DNA of 64,000 nucleotides, from contig CASHTG010000019.1 in assembly GCA_949357655.1 (NCBI GenBank), positions 868,001-932,000 of the forward strand. Direction: 5' to 3'. Position 1 is the first letter of the stretch; each line of letters starts with the position of its first letter. The notes beneath the pieces are model-generated. The model searched no databases. It was not told the DNA's origin and saw only the letters and a program-made list of their open reading frames with translations. The stretch is from Parascedosporium putredinis (taxonomy: Eukaryota > Ascomycota > Sordariomycetes > Microascales > Microascaceae). A program made the position numbers and the translations under genes. This document shows, one piece after another, positions 11,089 to 24,820 of the stretch.

Positions 11089-13847
11089 CTACGCTAGATA
11101 CTTGTACACTGTATCCTCCCTTTCTATATAGTCTTTGTCGATTAAGCTAATAGAAGAAGCCTCCAAGTTAGCAAGGGGGCCGAGTACAATAGACCTTCAG
11201 TCCTAAGTGGGAGGGTGATTGCTTACCTTTCGATTTCTTTCTTGATTTGCGCCGCATCGACCGGACCCCGGCTTTTGGTCATGTCAATCACTTCGGCTAC
11301 TAGGAGCGCATGGGACATGGTTTTTCTCGACTTCATGATCCGCACAATGGCTGCTTGGGTCTCCAGCCGCCGGTCCTGCACAATGCGCTCATGTGTCGCC
11401 TTGTTTTCTGCCTTTGTTTCCTTCATCTGGATCTGGTTGATTTTGATTCGATACCGGTCGTCCCAAAAGGCGCGGTTAAAGGTAAATGTGTCCGTCTGCT
11501 TGACGTCTCTCCCCTTGGGGTGTTTTGTAAGAACCCTTGTCTTGCCGCACGCTAGGGATTGGAGGGTCCGATCTAGATCGCCGCCGGCGAGGCTGGTCAT
11601 CTGGGATATCTGCTGATATGTCAAGGCGTCGCCGTCCTCAACATCGTTGAAGGTGAGCAAAACGACCCCTGGAGGAATGACACGTTGAGTTCCTTCTCCC
11701 CCTCTTGAAACGGGCCGTGATGCTGCAGTGGCCGAGCCCGTTCTTCCAGTTGAGTACGCGGCCCTTGTACTTGCGCTTGTAGTAGGCATCGAACCGCTCG
11801 ATTTGATTGGCTACGTCGGGTGGCATGTTGATTTTGATGTCGTTATAGCTGGGCCACGCCGCAGAAGAGAGCACCATGACTTGAAGGTCAAATGGCAACT
11901 TGTAGTTGGCAGCCTCGCACGCCTGCTTGTATCCCGCCATCTCGTCTTTGGCTAGCGCCTTGTCCTTGAACATTTGCTCTAGATTGTGCGTAAAATTGGC
12001 ACCACACTCTCCCTAAGCTTACCCAACGTCATCCGCTCTGCGTCTTGGCTCGCGCTCTTATCCATAAGAAGGCGGCGTGCCAGGTCTCGCTTGTAAAAGG
12101 CCTCAAAAGCATCCTTTCCTTCAACAAAGCGGAACAGGGCAATGGCTTGGTCGACTTGATGTTCTAGCTCGCCATCTTCGTCTGCCGCAGACAAGACGCC
12201 CGTGGATTCGGCCTCTAGGCGATCGATGCTGTTTGTGAAGAGAGCTCTTGGAAGAGCCTTGAGGCCTCCCCGAAGCAGCAGGTCGACATGCTTGGCAATC
12301 ATCTCCCCAAGCTTGGCCTGCCCGGAGTCCCAGCCCTGCACGTTCTTCCGATCATTCATAAAGTCGCTGAACGCCTCTCTCAATGTCCACAGGAACCCAT
12401 CGTCTTTCTCGAGCGCTTCCCGGAGGATCCCGTCGAGAGACCGTCGAAGACCCAGTAACCTTGTCACCATCTCATCGCCCCTTTCTGTATCCTGCACGAT
12501 TCTCGCACCTGTTTCGCGGATATATTGCCCCCACGGTTTCTTGAGCTTATCATGTATATCCGAGAGCTTGAGGATGTGGTAGAGAGTAGCCACCGACTCG
12601 ATCTCTTCGCCCTCGATTAACCGAGAGATACTCGTGAGATCCAAGAGCTTCTGCAGGTGTGCATGGATGAGGTTCTTATGCAGCAGTGCTAGCAGCTGCT
12701 GCTTGGATGAGCTGTCGAGGGCGTACATATCGCAACGATGCGATTCTCCATTAACGAGCGCCCGACATTGTCTGATATATTCGCCAAGGCTCGCCATACT
12801 TCGATCGCTAGCAAAGTCCTTGAAGTAATCGTCCGAAGTTTCGAGTAGCCTCGGTTCAAACCACTTTCCGTATACACCAAAGATGTGGAGCATCGACACC
12901 GTCTCTCTCAGCAAGCTTGAGTTGAATCTATCATCGCCCACCCGGTCGAAGTGAATCAACTGGCACATGCCATCAGCAACAACGAGGCTGACACTCCGAC
13001 CGTCGGCAAATTTGGAGCCTGAGCCGCTTGAGAGCATTTTCCGAAACTTGGAGATGAGGGCGTCGTTAATTTGTAGCAGTTCTTTCTGCCTCGCTAGATA
13101 GCTAGCATCAAGATAGGCAAACGTAGAGCGGATAATTTTCTGGAAATCCACGTCGTTAGCAGTTGTTCTATTGCAGCCACGTATCTGGGTAGGGACGGGC
13201 AGAGATCGGGGGCGGGTACGGGTTAAACAAACAGATTTCTCATTCCAAATCTTCCACTCTGAGAGCACCGAGGCAAGAACATCGGTGTCCGTATCATTAC
13301 CCTTTTGAGCACTCTTGATGTTGTTCAAGACCACTTCTGAGAGGTGCTTCTCGCAAGCCGAAATGAGTTTCTTATAGACTTCGGCCTCCTTGTTATTTCT
13401 GCAGAGATCTTCCACATCTCTGAATATCCTGTCAAAGGGGATTTTCGGCCTCTTGTTCTGCAAGATATCGCCCAGCGCTGCCGAGACCTCCGTCCACACC
13501 GAGTCAAAGTACTTTTCAACCTCGGCCAGGTAGTCGGAGCCGTCCACGCGGCGATTCTTTATGACGAGCTTCTTGACCGTGGTCCTCATCGTCCGGGGCC
13601 CGAAGCCACTCATGGGATCCTTGCCGGTGCCTATCGGAATCGGTCGCTGCAACTGAGCCGAAGCGTCCGTCATTCTTGGCCGTTTCATGGCCGGTGCGGA
13701 CGAGGGGGCGCGCGAGTCGGAGCTGAGGGTCCGTCGTCTCTTGGATTCCTGGAGGGGAGACTGTACGTTGTCGGCGTGGGCGGGATCTGGGTTCGTCGAA
13801 GCGGTAGTGGCGGCGTTGGCGGGCGATAGGGCGATCGGGGGCGGCAT
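11089..13847 (-). CDS. cul4: Cullin-4, scaffold of a CRL4 ubiquitin ligase
   Basis: Cullin-4 bridges DDB1-bound substrate receptors and the RING subunit; in Neurospora CUL4-DDB1 also supports heterochromatin formation. The ATG at 13847 opens a basic N-terminal extension with KRRR and KRPR, then KKLVIKNRR, which separates Cul4 from Cul1/Cul3. The cullin core includes FRFVEGKDAFEAFYKRDLAR, and CGANFTHNLEQMF begins the homology domain. IVRIMKSRK near 11330 is the neddylation site. Intron 11147-11226 precedes the last exon, which ends IDKDYIERE...YLA with a stop at 11089-11091. A second intron, 13140-13232, is 93 nt with no in-frame stop and a TGCTAAC branch site. It is translated silently if missed. 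Apparent missing bases lie near 12014 (GGG) and at two places in 11650-11710. Confidence 0.92.
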
Positions 13848-14707
13848 AGGGAAGTTGACTGGATTGGACCTCCCCCAGCTCGAGGTTAGCGGGGTTTCGC
13901 TTTCCTTGCCGGGATCTGATGATGCGACAGATGGACAAGGCGCTTAAATCATCAGGAGCATTGCATTCCCTCGGCCGGCAGTTTGTTAAAAAAACAATTT
14001 GGTTTATTTAGGTTCTATTTCCCTTGGTTGGGCTGGCTCGGTAACGGCGGGAGACGAAGGTCAGGTCGGTCGAGGTCGAGGTCGAGGTGCAACTCTGATC
14101 AGAAGCTTAGTACCCCAGCGATCGGCGATAAGGAACAACGCGGAGGCAAGCTTTCGCGGTCGCGGTTCGAGATTGCGGCTTGCGTGGCGAAGAGGGAACC
14201 GTTGGCAATTACCGCTCACCCAATCCGGGGTGGGAGTGAATCGAGAGAGGCGTTTTCTTTTAGAACAATTGAAAATGAAGGGGGAAAAGGCCAGGAATGG
14301 GAGTGGGCGTTTAAAGCGGTCGCCGGTGACTTCTTCGATGATGGCGCGTGGAGCATTGACGCAAAGTACCTTTTTAGTGAGGATTCCGCTTCTTACTAAT
14401 TACTCTTGCCCCAGAGTTCACCGAGAACTCACCGACCAACACCACGCGGCTCACGAAGTAGTGGAATCAATATACCTCGATGGGATCATGTTGATCATCG
14501 TCTCGACGGGACGTCAAAAGAAAGTGAACATATATTACTAAGTTAAGTTGCCCGAGATTCCACACCGTCTATGCTGAGGTATAAGACCTCTATTTACCCT
14601 GATTTTCCTCAACACCTTTGACACCCTTGAACGGTGTTTAAACGTCCATCTATGGGTCTCTTTTATCTACCCTAACCTAGCCCGAAAGGCTCAAGATGAG
14701 AAATATG
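13848..14707. other. Intergenic region 5' of cul4, 3' of tel1
   Basis: This is the presumed promoter and leader of cullin-4 together with the 3' side of tel1. The + strand carries overlapping frames (13983-14399 and 13999-14541) without recognisable motifs. They are probably chance frames. Confidence 0.45.
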
Positions 14708-17700
14708 TTATGCATAGGCTCCCCAACCTACCAAAACACTTGTTGTTAGCTTGACAGACCTATATAGGGATGAATTGGGAGAGAAAGCAAGAGAAGGCTT
14801 GATAGATAGGGAGGGGAAGGATGCCCCCATCTTGTTAAAGGCTTACCAGAGTATAAAACCGCCAAGTTCCTCTCGTCTGTCGCCTGGTTGATCAAATCGT
14901 TGACCGTTGCTGTGACGCTCAATGTCTTTGACAACTTCTTCTTGACCACCTCCAAAGCCCGGTCTGCTTCAGAGGGTTCGTTGACCCTATTACCTTTACG
15001 TCGATTCTTCTCTGCCTCCTGTTCATCAAGTTCCTCACTCTCATCATCATCCCTCCTTGCGTCTTGAAGCTTGGCCAGTCGCACAGGCGAGATGGACCAC
15101 GAGTATAGAGGGTCGTACCGAAGAACGTCGAGGATTGTCATGATTGAGTAAGTCTCTTCTCGCAAGGCGTCTAGCGTAAACTCGCAGCATCGGCGGAAAA
15201 CACCTTCCGTCTTGGATATTCCCATTCCGTCCACAATGTCTCGTGTTAGACGGAAGGGTACGAGTTCGGGCACCGGCAACACACGGCCCATTTCAAAGGC
15301 CACGCCGAGGTCAATGTGTACGACTTCGCCGTTTTTAGTGTCAAGAAGGATATTGTGCCCGTGCCGGTCTCCAAGGCCTAGGATATGGCCCAACATAGAA
15401 ATGGCTGCAGTCGTTCTTGTATACGCGAGTCTCTTGGCGTACCATTCATCCGGATCGACAAAGTATTCCATGAAGAAGTATCGCATCACTGGCCGGAATC
15501 TCTCAGTAACCTTGCGATACGTCGACACCCTCACCTCTACAGATTTCCCCTGCACGTTGCTGATTTCTCGCCTGCACTGCCCACCCTTGTAGTCCTTGGG
15601 ATGATAGCGCTCGTGTGCTGGCATGAGGAACTCGTGCAGCGGAATCGTGTTGGGGACGAATTCGATGAGGCCTGAAGATGCAGTCAAAGGAAGGACCTTG
15701 TACGTTCGGATCCCGAGGTTACGTTGCTGTGTCGCGCGGTGAAGTTTGAGAAGAGACGAGACGGCCGCAAAAACCTGTTCCATGATGGCGTCTTGCCTTA
15801 AGTCGTCGTTACCGCCCTTGACAAGCTGTTTGTACCTAACACCATCGCTTCCCAAAGCCGTGATGATCTTTGGCGCACTGATGCCCGATGCGATAGACAT
15901 GGTCGGCTCCAGGGCTGTGATGAATGGGACTTTGGTGTAGTCCTTTTCGGCTGACAATTCCATTTGCATTGTCGGCGGCGGAATTGGATATCGGATCAGA
16001 CAACTCAAGAGGTTGTGTGCGGCCGGACAATCCTTCAATCGCAATCTCGCCCCATTCTTGTACTTGTCCGGATTGCGGTCGGCGGCCAGTATGTGGTAGT
16101 ATTTGCTCGTCTTGTCAATTGCTTGCCACGTCCCAGCAACTTCTCGGGTGGTTGCAAGGTGTTTCGCAACTTTTTCTGTCGCTCGATGTCGAGAGACCGC
16201 TACGTCGTCCCGCTTGTTGAGGCGCGAGTTCATACCCGCCCAAATGTGATACATACCGTGGTAAGGGTGATCAACGCAGATGTTTAGCACCATGCCGAAA
16301 AGGAGGCGCTGGAATAAACTTGTGTCGTCTTGGAGTCTGGATGTCAGCTGGTTCATCAATGTGGCAAACTTCCTTGTTGGAACTTTGTCAAAGTGCTTTT
16401 GACAGCTTCGTTGATTGCCTCATCCTCGGCCTTCTCGAGCCAGAGGGCCGTGAACCGTAATGCGTCGTTGTTGTACGAATCCGATGCAATGAGGGAGAGC
16501 AGGTAATTCTCTAGACTGAGCCGCACAAATTCGTTCCGGGTCTGTTCCACTCTCCGTAGCTCCTGCTCGTCAAGCTCAAGCCACTGTCTCGCCTTTGCGA
16601 GATAGCTGGTATACCTGTTCTTTAGCTGCGTCTCCTTTGTGCTGGCGATGAGATCCTTGAGCTGCATCACCTCATCACTCTTGCCTTGTCGCAGGTTTTG
16701 TAGCCTGGCGAGATCTTCCAAGCCGTCTGTGTTCTGGAGCTGCTCATCGCAAAACATGGCGAACTGGTGGAACACCTTGCCCGCCTCCTTGCCTTTGTTT
16801 TTACCCTTGAGCTCCTTGAGAGCGGGCTCAAGATATTTCTTTTGTATATCGTGGGGCTTTTCCAGGCGAGCCACGGAGACTTGATGGCCAATCTTGGAAA
16901 GTAGATCTGCGCGGCTTACCGGTACCGTTTGCTTCTTGAGGGCCGAGTCTTGATCGATGTTGAGCAGTATTCCAATCGAGGCCGTCATCTCCCCGTAGTC
17001 CCACAGCGAGTTTGCAGCCTCTATCCGAACGGCGGCATCTACGACGAGTCCTAGTTTTTCACACGGCTCAATCATATCTGTCAGCGCCGTAGAAAGATTC
17101 AGACACTCCTGAGTCGCCTGGTGGAACCGATAGATGCCGGACGACATGAGCATAGACTTGATCTCCATGCTGCGGGCGTCTCCGGGAGAAAGGGTAGCCT
17201 TTGCTCTGAGGACTGCCTGTTGACCTAGCATGCTCATTGTTGTAGCTCTGCATGAGAGGATATGGCTGATGTCATCGTATCTCCCGCTCCGCATCCACCG
17301 GGAGCGAGTTTCGAAATTCGAGAGCACTGACTCAAGATCGGGGAGGGCCGTAATATTGACAATATCGTCTAGCTCGGAGAGAACAGCTAGTGCGCCAAGG
17401 TGTTGACGAAGACTAGTGATGTTATAGTCGCGGCTTACAAGAGCGCGCATGGTTTCTCCAAATCCGTCGTGGATCGTCTTGCGAATCGTGGATATTTCAC
17501 AAGCTTGGTGAACGGTCTGGTATGCCTTATACACGGTGGCAGCATAATTATTAGTCGATGCGGGGACTGGGAGGTTCCACTGCTCGAGGCGCCGTGCCGT
17601 TTGGAAGGTCGTCTCTAGGGATGTAGGGGCGCCGTCAAGACTCTGCTGGGTTTGCAGCAATGAATGAGATAGCCCAGCCAAACCCAGAGTGGTCAGGGCA

Positions 17701-20700
17701 CGCACAAGCGACTTTCCGTCCTGCTCTGAGCTGGAATCACGCATGCGAATATGACTATCATACTGCGCTCCACGGAAGGCAAGACTCTTTGTACCGTCCT
17801 TTTCATACTCGAGCCTTGCCAAAACACTCGCGAGACTTGAGTTTTGCGACAGACCGTAGTAAGCATCAGGGTCGTCAATGTTCTCGTATATCGTCAGCAA
17901 CAGATCGCTTGAACCTGTTTCCCTGGCCGCCGATGTACGTCTAGATTGACGGCCATCAGTCGGCGCAGACTCGGCGAACAAGAGCGCGGTTTTGTGCATT
18001 CCACATCTCGAGGCTGTGGCGGCGGCGGCTAAAACGTCTACGTCAAGCCAATGGATTCGATCTGCAATTGAGGTCTCGTTTGGTAGCTTTTGCGTTCTAA
18101 GGTAAAGGAGGGCGTTAATAACCAACTTCTGGTTGTCCTTGGCCGGTTTGCTGTTCACGGAGAGCCAATCCTTGAACGCTTCGGACACCTTGCGTTTGAC
18201 CACTTGCTGTTGATCTATCTGAGCCAGGAGAGCCAGGTGCAAAATGTAAGGGAATGCCTGCTCCGCAAACCCCTTGACTTCTTCAAGAAGTGGGGATATA
18301 ACGGCAAGTACGATAATATGCGTAGATGCGCCACGTGCAAGGTACAGACAAAGGCGCTGAAGCCAGTCATTTGACTCAATATTTCCTTTCGCAAACAGCC
18401 GCTCTTCGGCTGGAGGCTCGAGAGAGGACACTCGGAAGGCGGGGGATAATACTCGCCCCAGTCGGAGGTGAGAAACGTCGTTTCGCTCAAGGACTCCTGG
18501 CAGGCAACTGTGAGAGGATCATCTTGCGCCGCCCTTGCCTCCGATACGATGCACCTCAGTGCAGCCTCTGCGAGACCGGCAGTAGACGGGCTCGTATTGG
18601 TAGTTAGTCCCTGGAGGAGATGGAGGATACCTCGCTGGGAGCCGTTGGACCCAGGTGCAATGAGAAGATACTGGGAAAGGCGGGATTCCTGAAGAAGTTC
18701 CTCCGGAATGGTTCCCGACGCAGCAAAAGATCTCCCAGCAACTCTGCCAGCCCACGCAAGATACTGGTCGCTTAGGGCCTGGTTTATGCAACTTTTCCAG
18801 ACAACAGGTGCCTGCGTAATGGCATCTTGGTCGGTCTCTACAATGTCTTCTTGAGTTGATGACGGGAACTGAAAATCTCCACATAAGAGACCAAGAGCTA
18901 AATCCCGAGATGAATCGTTGAGCAATTGAACCTGTCTACCCTCATCCCGGAGAATCTCTAAGAGCAGATTGCTCTCGTGGGTTCCCTTGTCAGCATTGCC
19001 GGAGGACCTGATATGGGCAGCAGACTTCGTGATTGACTTGAAGATAGCTTCCTGCTGAGGGTCGGTCTTGAACGCAGGAGCGGAATATCCCACGAGATAC
19101 TTGCTGAACCATGAATGGAATTGTTTAGCTTTGCCCATGGTCGCCTTGAACTGGCTCTCCTGGGTCGTGCTTGACTGGCTCGACTCCAAAAATACCCTCA
19201 GGGAGGCCAAGGTCGACAGCGCATACCCCGCGAGGAACGATGGGCTCTGCTCCAAATGCGCACTTCCCTTGGTAATTAGGTACTGGCTGATCCCCATTGC
19301 ATCGTCAGCAGACTCCGAGTCAACGATGAACGCTCGTACAGAGCGAAGTAACATCTCAAGAGGGTAAGAGTCGAGAGCAACAGGACCAGCTAGACATATG
19401 AGAATTCTCAGTTTCCTGAGGACGGAGCACGCATGTAGCGAGCCAAGGGCGGGGTGAATCGTGTTGATCAGCCTTCGTGCCACAAATACTACAAGAGCCG
19501 GTGTCCACAAGGTTGTGAGTTCATACTTCGGAGCCAGGTTACAGAGGTGACTGAGTTGGCGCACGAGTTGGCGTCCCTTGAAGACGGGCTGTTGGTTTGG
19601 TGGCAGGCGGACCTCGGAATGAGAGAACTTCTTGATCTCGGCAAGTATCTCGGCGGCAGGACTGAGCGGGCCCACGAAGTATTGCTCAATGGGATCCTCC
19701 TGGTCGAATAAATCCATGAAATGGGCAACCATATCAGTGAAGTTGGCATAGATGGCCTCGATGAAAGCCTGAGAACCCAACAGCTTCCTCACCCAGCCCT
19801 CACCTCGCTCTTCCGAGACACGGCTACTGGTATCTTTCGACCCGCTATCGTGGCTACTGGGATCTGGCCTGTTTTTGGATCTGGCGATGCTATGCGCGAT
19901 TGCATATGCCATAATTTTCGAAAAGTTGTCCAGCACCACGTCAGACGAGGTCTTTCCAAGGTTATCAGCAAGTCGCTGGAGTGCCTCGCCTGGCCCTCGC
20001 ATAATCATCAAGGCTGGCGCTTCACTTCCCGAGGCCTTGATAAGATCCCCAACGATGCGAACCCGAAGATTGAGAAAGGAATACTATCTATCGAGCTACT
20101 CAGGAGCCATGTGTAGAGAAGCTGAGGAGCGAAGAGTCGGAATAGTTCAGCGGGCGACTTCAACTTCAGGGCAGTAGAAACCTTTTGTAGGCACCTTGTC
20201 GCGTAGCTAGCTGAGCTAGGAATGGTACCAGGCGTCTCAAAAATGTGATAGATGCAACGTCGTAGAAGGGTGGGCCAGGAGCATGCCAATTCGGCCAACG
20301 CGAAAAGCCGGTAGGCAATACCCTCTGTATTCTCCTGGTCCGCTGGAAGGCTACTCAAGACATCGACAAATATTTCATCATGGACCTTGAGGACATAGAG
20401 ACCAAATATATCTGATATATGTGCGCCCACGAAGAACTTGACTGGCATTGTCCCTTGTTGCTCAATGCTCAGGAGCGTCGATCGACAGGATGAAAGCTTG
20501 ATCTTGTCCGCGTATTGGGTATCGACTTTCATGATTGACAGCAGTAACTTGGAGAGCGCAATTTGGGTGTCTGGGGATAGTTGGTTGCTATGCAAACATG
20601 TCTTCGCAAGATGATGATAGAGGTCTCCTACCATGTCTGCGACTCTGTGCTTGACATCGATCCATGTTGACAGCAAAGCCTCAATGAGATTGATGCAGCA

Positions 20701-23700
20701 TGAGAGGGCAACCTCACAGCAGTCATATTCCGGAAAGACACCAATGATACTCCCAACTCTTTCAACCACGCGGAAGGCTTGGTCCGGACTGACGAGGAGA
20801 TCAGCATGGAAGACATTGAGGATTGCATTTTGGCTGAGAAGGAATTCCTCATCGTTTAGTGCCACAATGTGGTCAATGAATGGGTCAGGAACTAAGCTGA
20901 TCTGGCCCTCATCACTCGATATCAGGGAGAGAAGTTTTAGGTGTACAGTCGATTCTAGATAGTATGCGCTAGAGTCTAAGCAGAGATTGCTTAAAAGTCT
21001 AGGTACTTCAACAGGCCGGGAGGTCGAGGTCGATCTGCTTGTTTGTGAGTCAAATTCGTCATCTAAGTCCATATAGTCTAGGTTTTGCCCAGAGGACTGG
21101 CGTTGGGAGAATTCTTTCAAGGCAGACGAGAGTTTCGAGAAGAGGACGAGAAGGGGCTTGTGCTCAGCGATCAGGTAGTGAAGCCCCGCGGCGGAAGGTT
21201 GGGGAAGAATAGGACGAATCGCCCTCAGCAGGATATCGATGAAGGATTGGGACTCGTGTGAGTCGAGGACGGCGACAAGGGTATCGTCAAGGAGCTTGAA
21301 CACCATGGGTTCTATATCCCGAGACTGTCTCATGTTCAAATCCACGAGCTGAGGCAACGCCATGGAGCCAAAGACGCAGGCTGTGAAGAGGCTTTGGAGG
21401 CGCTCGGCAGAGAGTTGGAGAAACCCATCAGTCGATCTCTTATTCCAGGTATCACATACGTTTTGCAGGTCTTCCAGTTTAGTCGAAAAAAGCTCCAAAA
21501 CCAACTTTCTCGACGTGAAAAAGCTAGAAGGATCAGCTTTCTGGGCGACACCATCTGACTGAGTGGGTTTGGTACATGACAGAGGATTAAGTTGAGACGG
21601 CTCCGCATCGTCGAGTAGGAGAAGATATCGCCCAACCTCCACCGCGGCGCAGTGAGACTTCCATGCTTGACTGATTGGGCCCCCAGATACAGTTTGTGAG
21701 CCCGATTGTTGTAGAAGCCCAGCTCCACACGCCACCCGTATCAGATTCACCAAGTCTTCAATTATGATATAAGGCGAGTGAAGTGATGAGAAGGAGAGAT
21801 CCTCTAGATAAGCTTTCGTCAGCGCACTGCTTAGCTAGGGGGAAGCGACCTAGGTATATCTCACCTGGATTCCATTTCAAAAGACCCACCGTATGACATG
21901 GTTACAGGTCGCCTGGCTCGCGCTTGGAAGCTTGAGATTTCGAAGCTGCAGGAGATGCAACATGAGTAGCACAGAAGAGTCCGTCAGGATAGCTGGGCCG
22001 TTGATGTCCGCCGTAGTAACCATGTCGTTAATGTCATTAGAAATGACATGATAGCTAACAAGATCCGCTTCAAGCAATGTATGCAAGAGGACACAGGCGG
22101 ATCGACTAACACCTGGGAGACTGACGCTGCGCACGACGGTCTGCCATACCTGCTTCCACGTCGAAGCCAGATTTGGATTAGAAGCGTCTCTCCTCAAGGC
22201 ACAGCTACCTATTGTTAGCCAAAGTAATCGGGACAGTGATAAAAGCAAGGGGTGGCTGACCTTGCAGCGGAAAGCATGGCCCAAGAGGCAACGGAAGCCT
22301 CCTTCGCGGTTACCAAGCCAAGTAAATCTCCGAGAAGGTCCCATGCATCATCGCCTGATAATACCCTGCTATGGGCGAGGAACGGCACGATTTGGAGCGC
22401 GGCAAGCCGTGTTCCTTGATCGGGGATTTTAGTTTTCGGCGAAGTCTGTTCGGTTCGTGGGCAACTCGGCGGCGCTTCCTAGGCTGCTCATCGCCTCCAG
22501 CGGACTGAGGCCCGTCGGGCTTGCTAAATCTCAAGAACACGTTCTCAAGAGTAGCGATGCATTGTAAAACACCATACTTCCTCTCACCCTCCTTATCATG
22601 GGGCTGAAGGCTGAACACAGGTGTGCTAAAGTAATCTGATGGGGCCGGTAGAGACCCAAAATTCAAGTCTCCTAGTCGTAATTGGTCAGGGGGTCGCGTC
22701 GAGAGTACTCGGACCAGAGAACGTCGAGAAGATCCTCAACTTCTTTGCGAATATGGTCGGGGAGTCAGGTTGAGCTAAACTTTCAAGATGAAGAAACATT
22801 GCAAACATGGTACGTATCATCTCATCTCTTATTGACTTCAACATTTCGTCTTTTGCAACCCTCTGCACATACCACCAGTGAGAAACTATGGGGACCAGCT
22901 GAGTGGTGAGGGTTTGTGCCAGCTGAAGATTATCAAGCCTTATCCGTGCAAGGACGGTGTTAAGCGTCGCAAATGAGAACTGCTGAGTTCTACCAATCTT
23001 GATTTGCTTGATCCGCAAGACTTTAACGAGAGGCTGGCAAACTTCGTGTGCGAACCGGAGAACAGGAGCATTAGGCGCCAGCATCAGGAAATGCAGGCAC
23101 TCTAGGAGGTCCACCAGGGTAGATTGGCCTATGTGTCCTGTGATCCTCGACCCGGGGTCCAGGCTGGACCTCCCGGAGGATCTCGTGAGCGGTGCACTCC
23201 CAGGTGCTGGGGACGCGCGCGAGAGGGCGCTAGCATCTTGGTCAACGTAGGCGAGGAAGCCCGATACGGCATCGAGGCAGAATGTGGCGGCAGCCTCCCA
23301 TCCATCTGCGGACAACTTAGCGAGCTGTTCGACATTCGCAGGTCGTGAGAGGAGGACAAGAAGAGCCTTGACATAGTCTTGCGCCAAAGGTTGGATTAGC
23401 TCATCATCAGGTCCGGGGAGAGTTTGCGTGATGTGGTCCACCAAAGCAAGGATGGTCTTTCGTCGCAATTTTCCTTGCCCATGTTCAACAACAGCCCTCA
23501 CTGCCTTCGCGCACTTGGGCAATCGCTGTGTCTCGGATCCGGCCGCGCTTTTGGTCCCACCAAGGGCAATGGATTTTTCGGTGAGAGTGCATCTAAAAGA
23601 GACTCTAAAATTGTATGATACGACTTATCGTCCAAAGTTGAACTATACTCAGGTATCAGAAACGGGCTCTTCGTCGGGAGACAGCATTACCATTCTCACG

Positions 23701-23847
23701 TACAAATTCGCATTCCTCCCCTTTTATCCAACAATGAGGTTAAATCTAGAGCAAGGGTCAGAGAATCATTCGTAGCAACGGGATACAGAAGGATTCTCAC
23801 CATCGAGGGCCGCTCCACGGGTCTTGACTGCACCACTTCAAGCTTAT
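14708..23847 (-). CDS. tel1: Tel1/ATM DNA-damage checkpoint kinase
   Basis: This is the phosphatidylinositol-3-kinase-like kinase that is activated by double-strand breaks and maintains telomeres. The N-terminal helical region begins around LDDKSYHTILESLL (exon starting at 23642, with a likely earlier exon 23801-23847). The catalytic core is 14.7-16.4 kb: LGDRHGHNILLD (catalytic loop), HIDLGVAFEMG (activation segment), then RDIVDGMGISKTEGVFRRCC, diagnostic of ATM/Tel1. The FATC tail LAVLYSG is completed by a 20-nt last exon (14708-14727) encoding WGAYA after intron 14728-14846. Other introns lie near 21775-21865 and 22205-22262. At least eight frame changes interrupt the gene, including AAAA at about 16386 and 22430, TTTT at about 21885 and C runs at about 22690 and 22767. 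Others lie near 18425, 20080 and 23590. The first exon is not identified. The length fits Tel1 (about 2,900 residues). Confidence 0.93.
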
Positions 23848-24820
23848 CTAGCGGGAGCTTGCGTCAGTCCTGTTACGAATTCTCAGCAGAAGACGGGTTG
23901 ACAAACGGATAATGTTGTCCACTACGTTACTAGTTGCACGCTTTGCCGAGGACATCTTAGTGAATAGTGAACCGACGGTTCATGGCTGGACAAGATTGGT
24001 AACAAAAACAAAAGGAGGTGACCTCCAAAACCGGCACTATTTCATCAAGGCCGCCAGACTAGAAGATAGCTATATGTCGGTTCTCCACACTCGGAGGTAA
24101 GCTGTCAGACCTGCGACTCAGTGTGGGACGAGACAGGAGCTGCCTAAACTGGCTTGGGGCTGAGCGACAGGTTCACTCAGAGCAAAGCCGGAGACTTGAG
24201 GCTTGGGCCAAGAAGGCAATCCCGCGTAGAATTGAGCAACCTATCGAGGAGATTCGGCCAAATTGGGGGTAGTGAATATCAATACAAGGATCAGCATGAG
24301 GAAGTGAAGAGGGCGTCGAGATCGAACTTGAGCTGACAGAGCTTGCAAGGAAGTCGCGGGTGAGCGCGTTTGGATGGCGGCAGAATTCTCACCGCTTTCT
24401 ACCTCTTGTCCAATTTACGCACTGTACATTCAGGCAGAAACTGGCAGATGGTTACCGTACATTTAAGCCTTGGCCTTGTTATTCGCACTGGTATAGCTTT
24501 GCTCCAAGCTCCACGACCAAGGGAAAAAACGAGTCGCAACCATGAAGGAAACATTGACCAGTCTTTCCTTGAAAGTCAACAAACGCCCCTACGCAGCGTC
24601 ACAACTCTCCCTACCCTACGTTCAGGGATCAAACTCCGCCTCACGGCCTCTCTGAGTCACTCAGATTACCTGCGTACAAGTCTAGGTTTGAACGGACCCT
24701 CGGCATCCTTCACCGACAACATCGCGCATCCCCCACCTTGGCAGCCCGATTCCGCCCTCCCTCGCGCGCTCCGAGAGACTTCCGCCGCAGCAACGATGCG
24801 ATAGTTCCCCTGCGACGAAA
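23848..24820. other. Divergent promoter region tel1 / nup192
   Basis: Just under 1 kb separates the first identified tel1 exon (-) and the nup192 start (+). The region may also contain the missing 5' exon of tel1; I could not find a convincing one. No repeat or RNA gene is seen. Confidence 0.5.
24796..24804 (+). promoter_or_regulatory. Minimal upstream ORF before nup192
   Basis: ATG CGA TAG, a two-codon reading frame, ends 16 nt before the nup192 start. If transcription starts upstream of it, scanning ribosomes would meet this ATG first. Whether it is used depends on the transcription start, which cannot be seen. Confidence 0.35.

Noticed and set aside
13983..14541. Two overlapping + frames between cul4 and tel1
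   Set aside because: They have no motif or codon pattern to support coding, and the position fits the cul4 leader.
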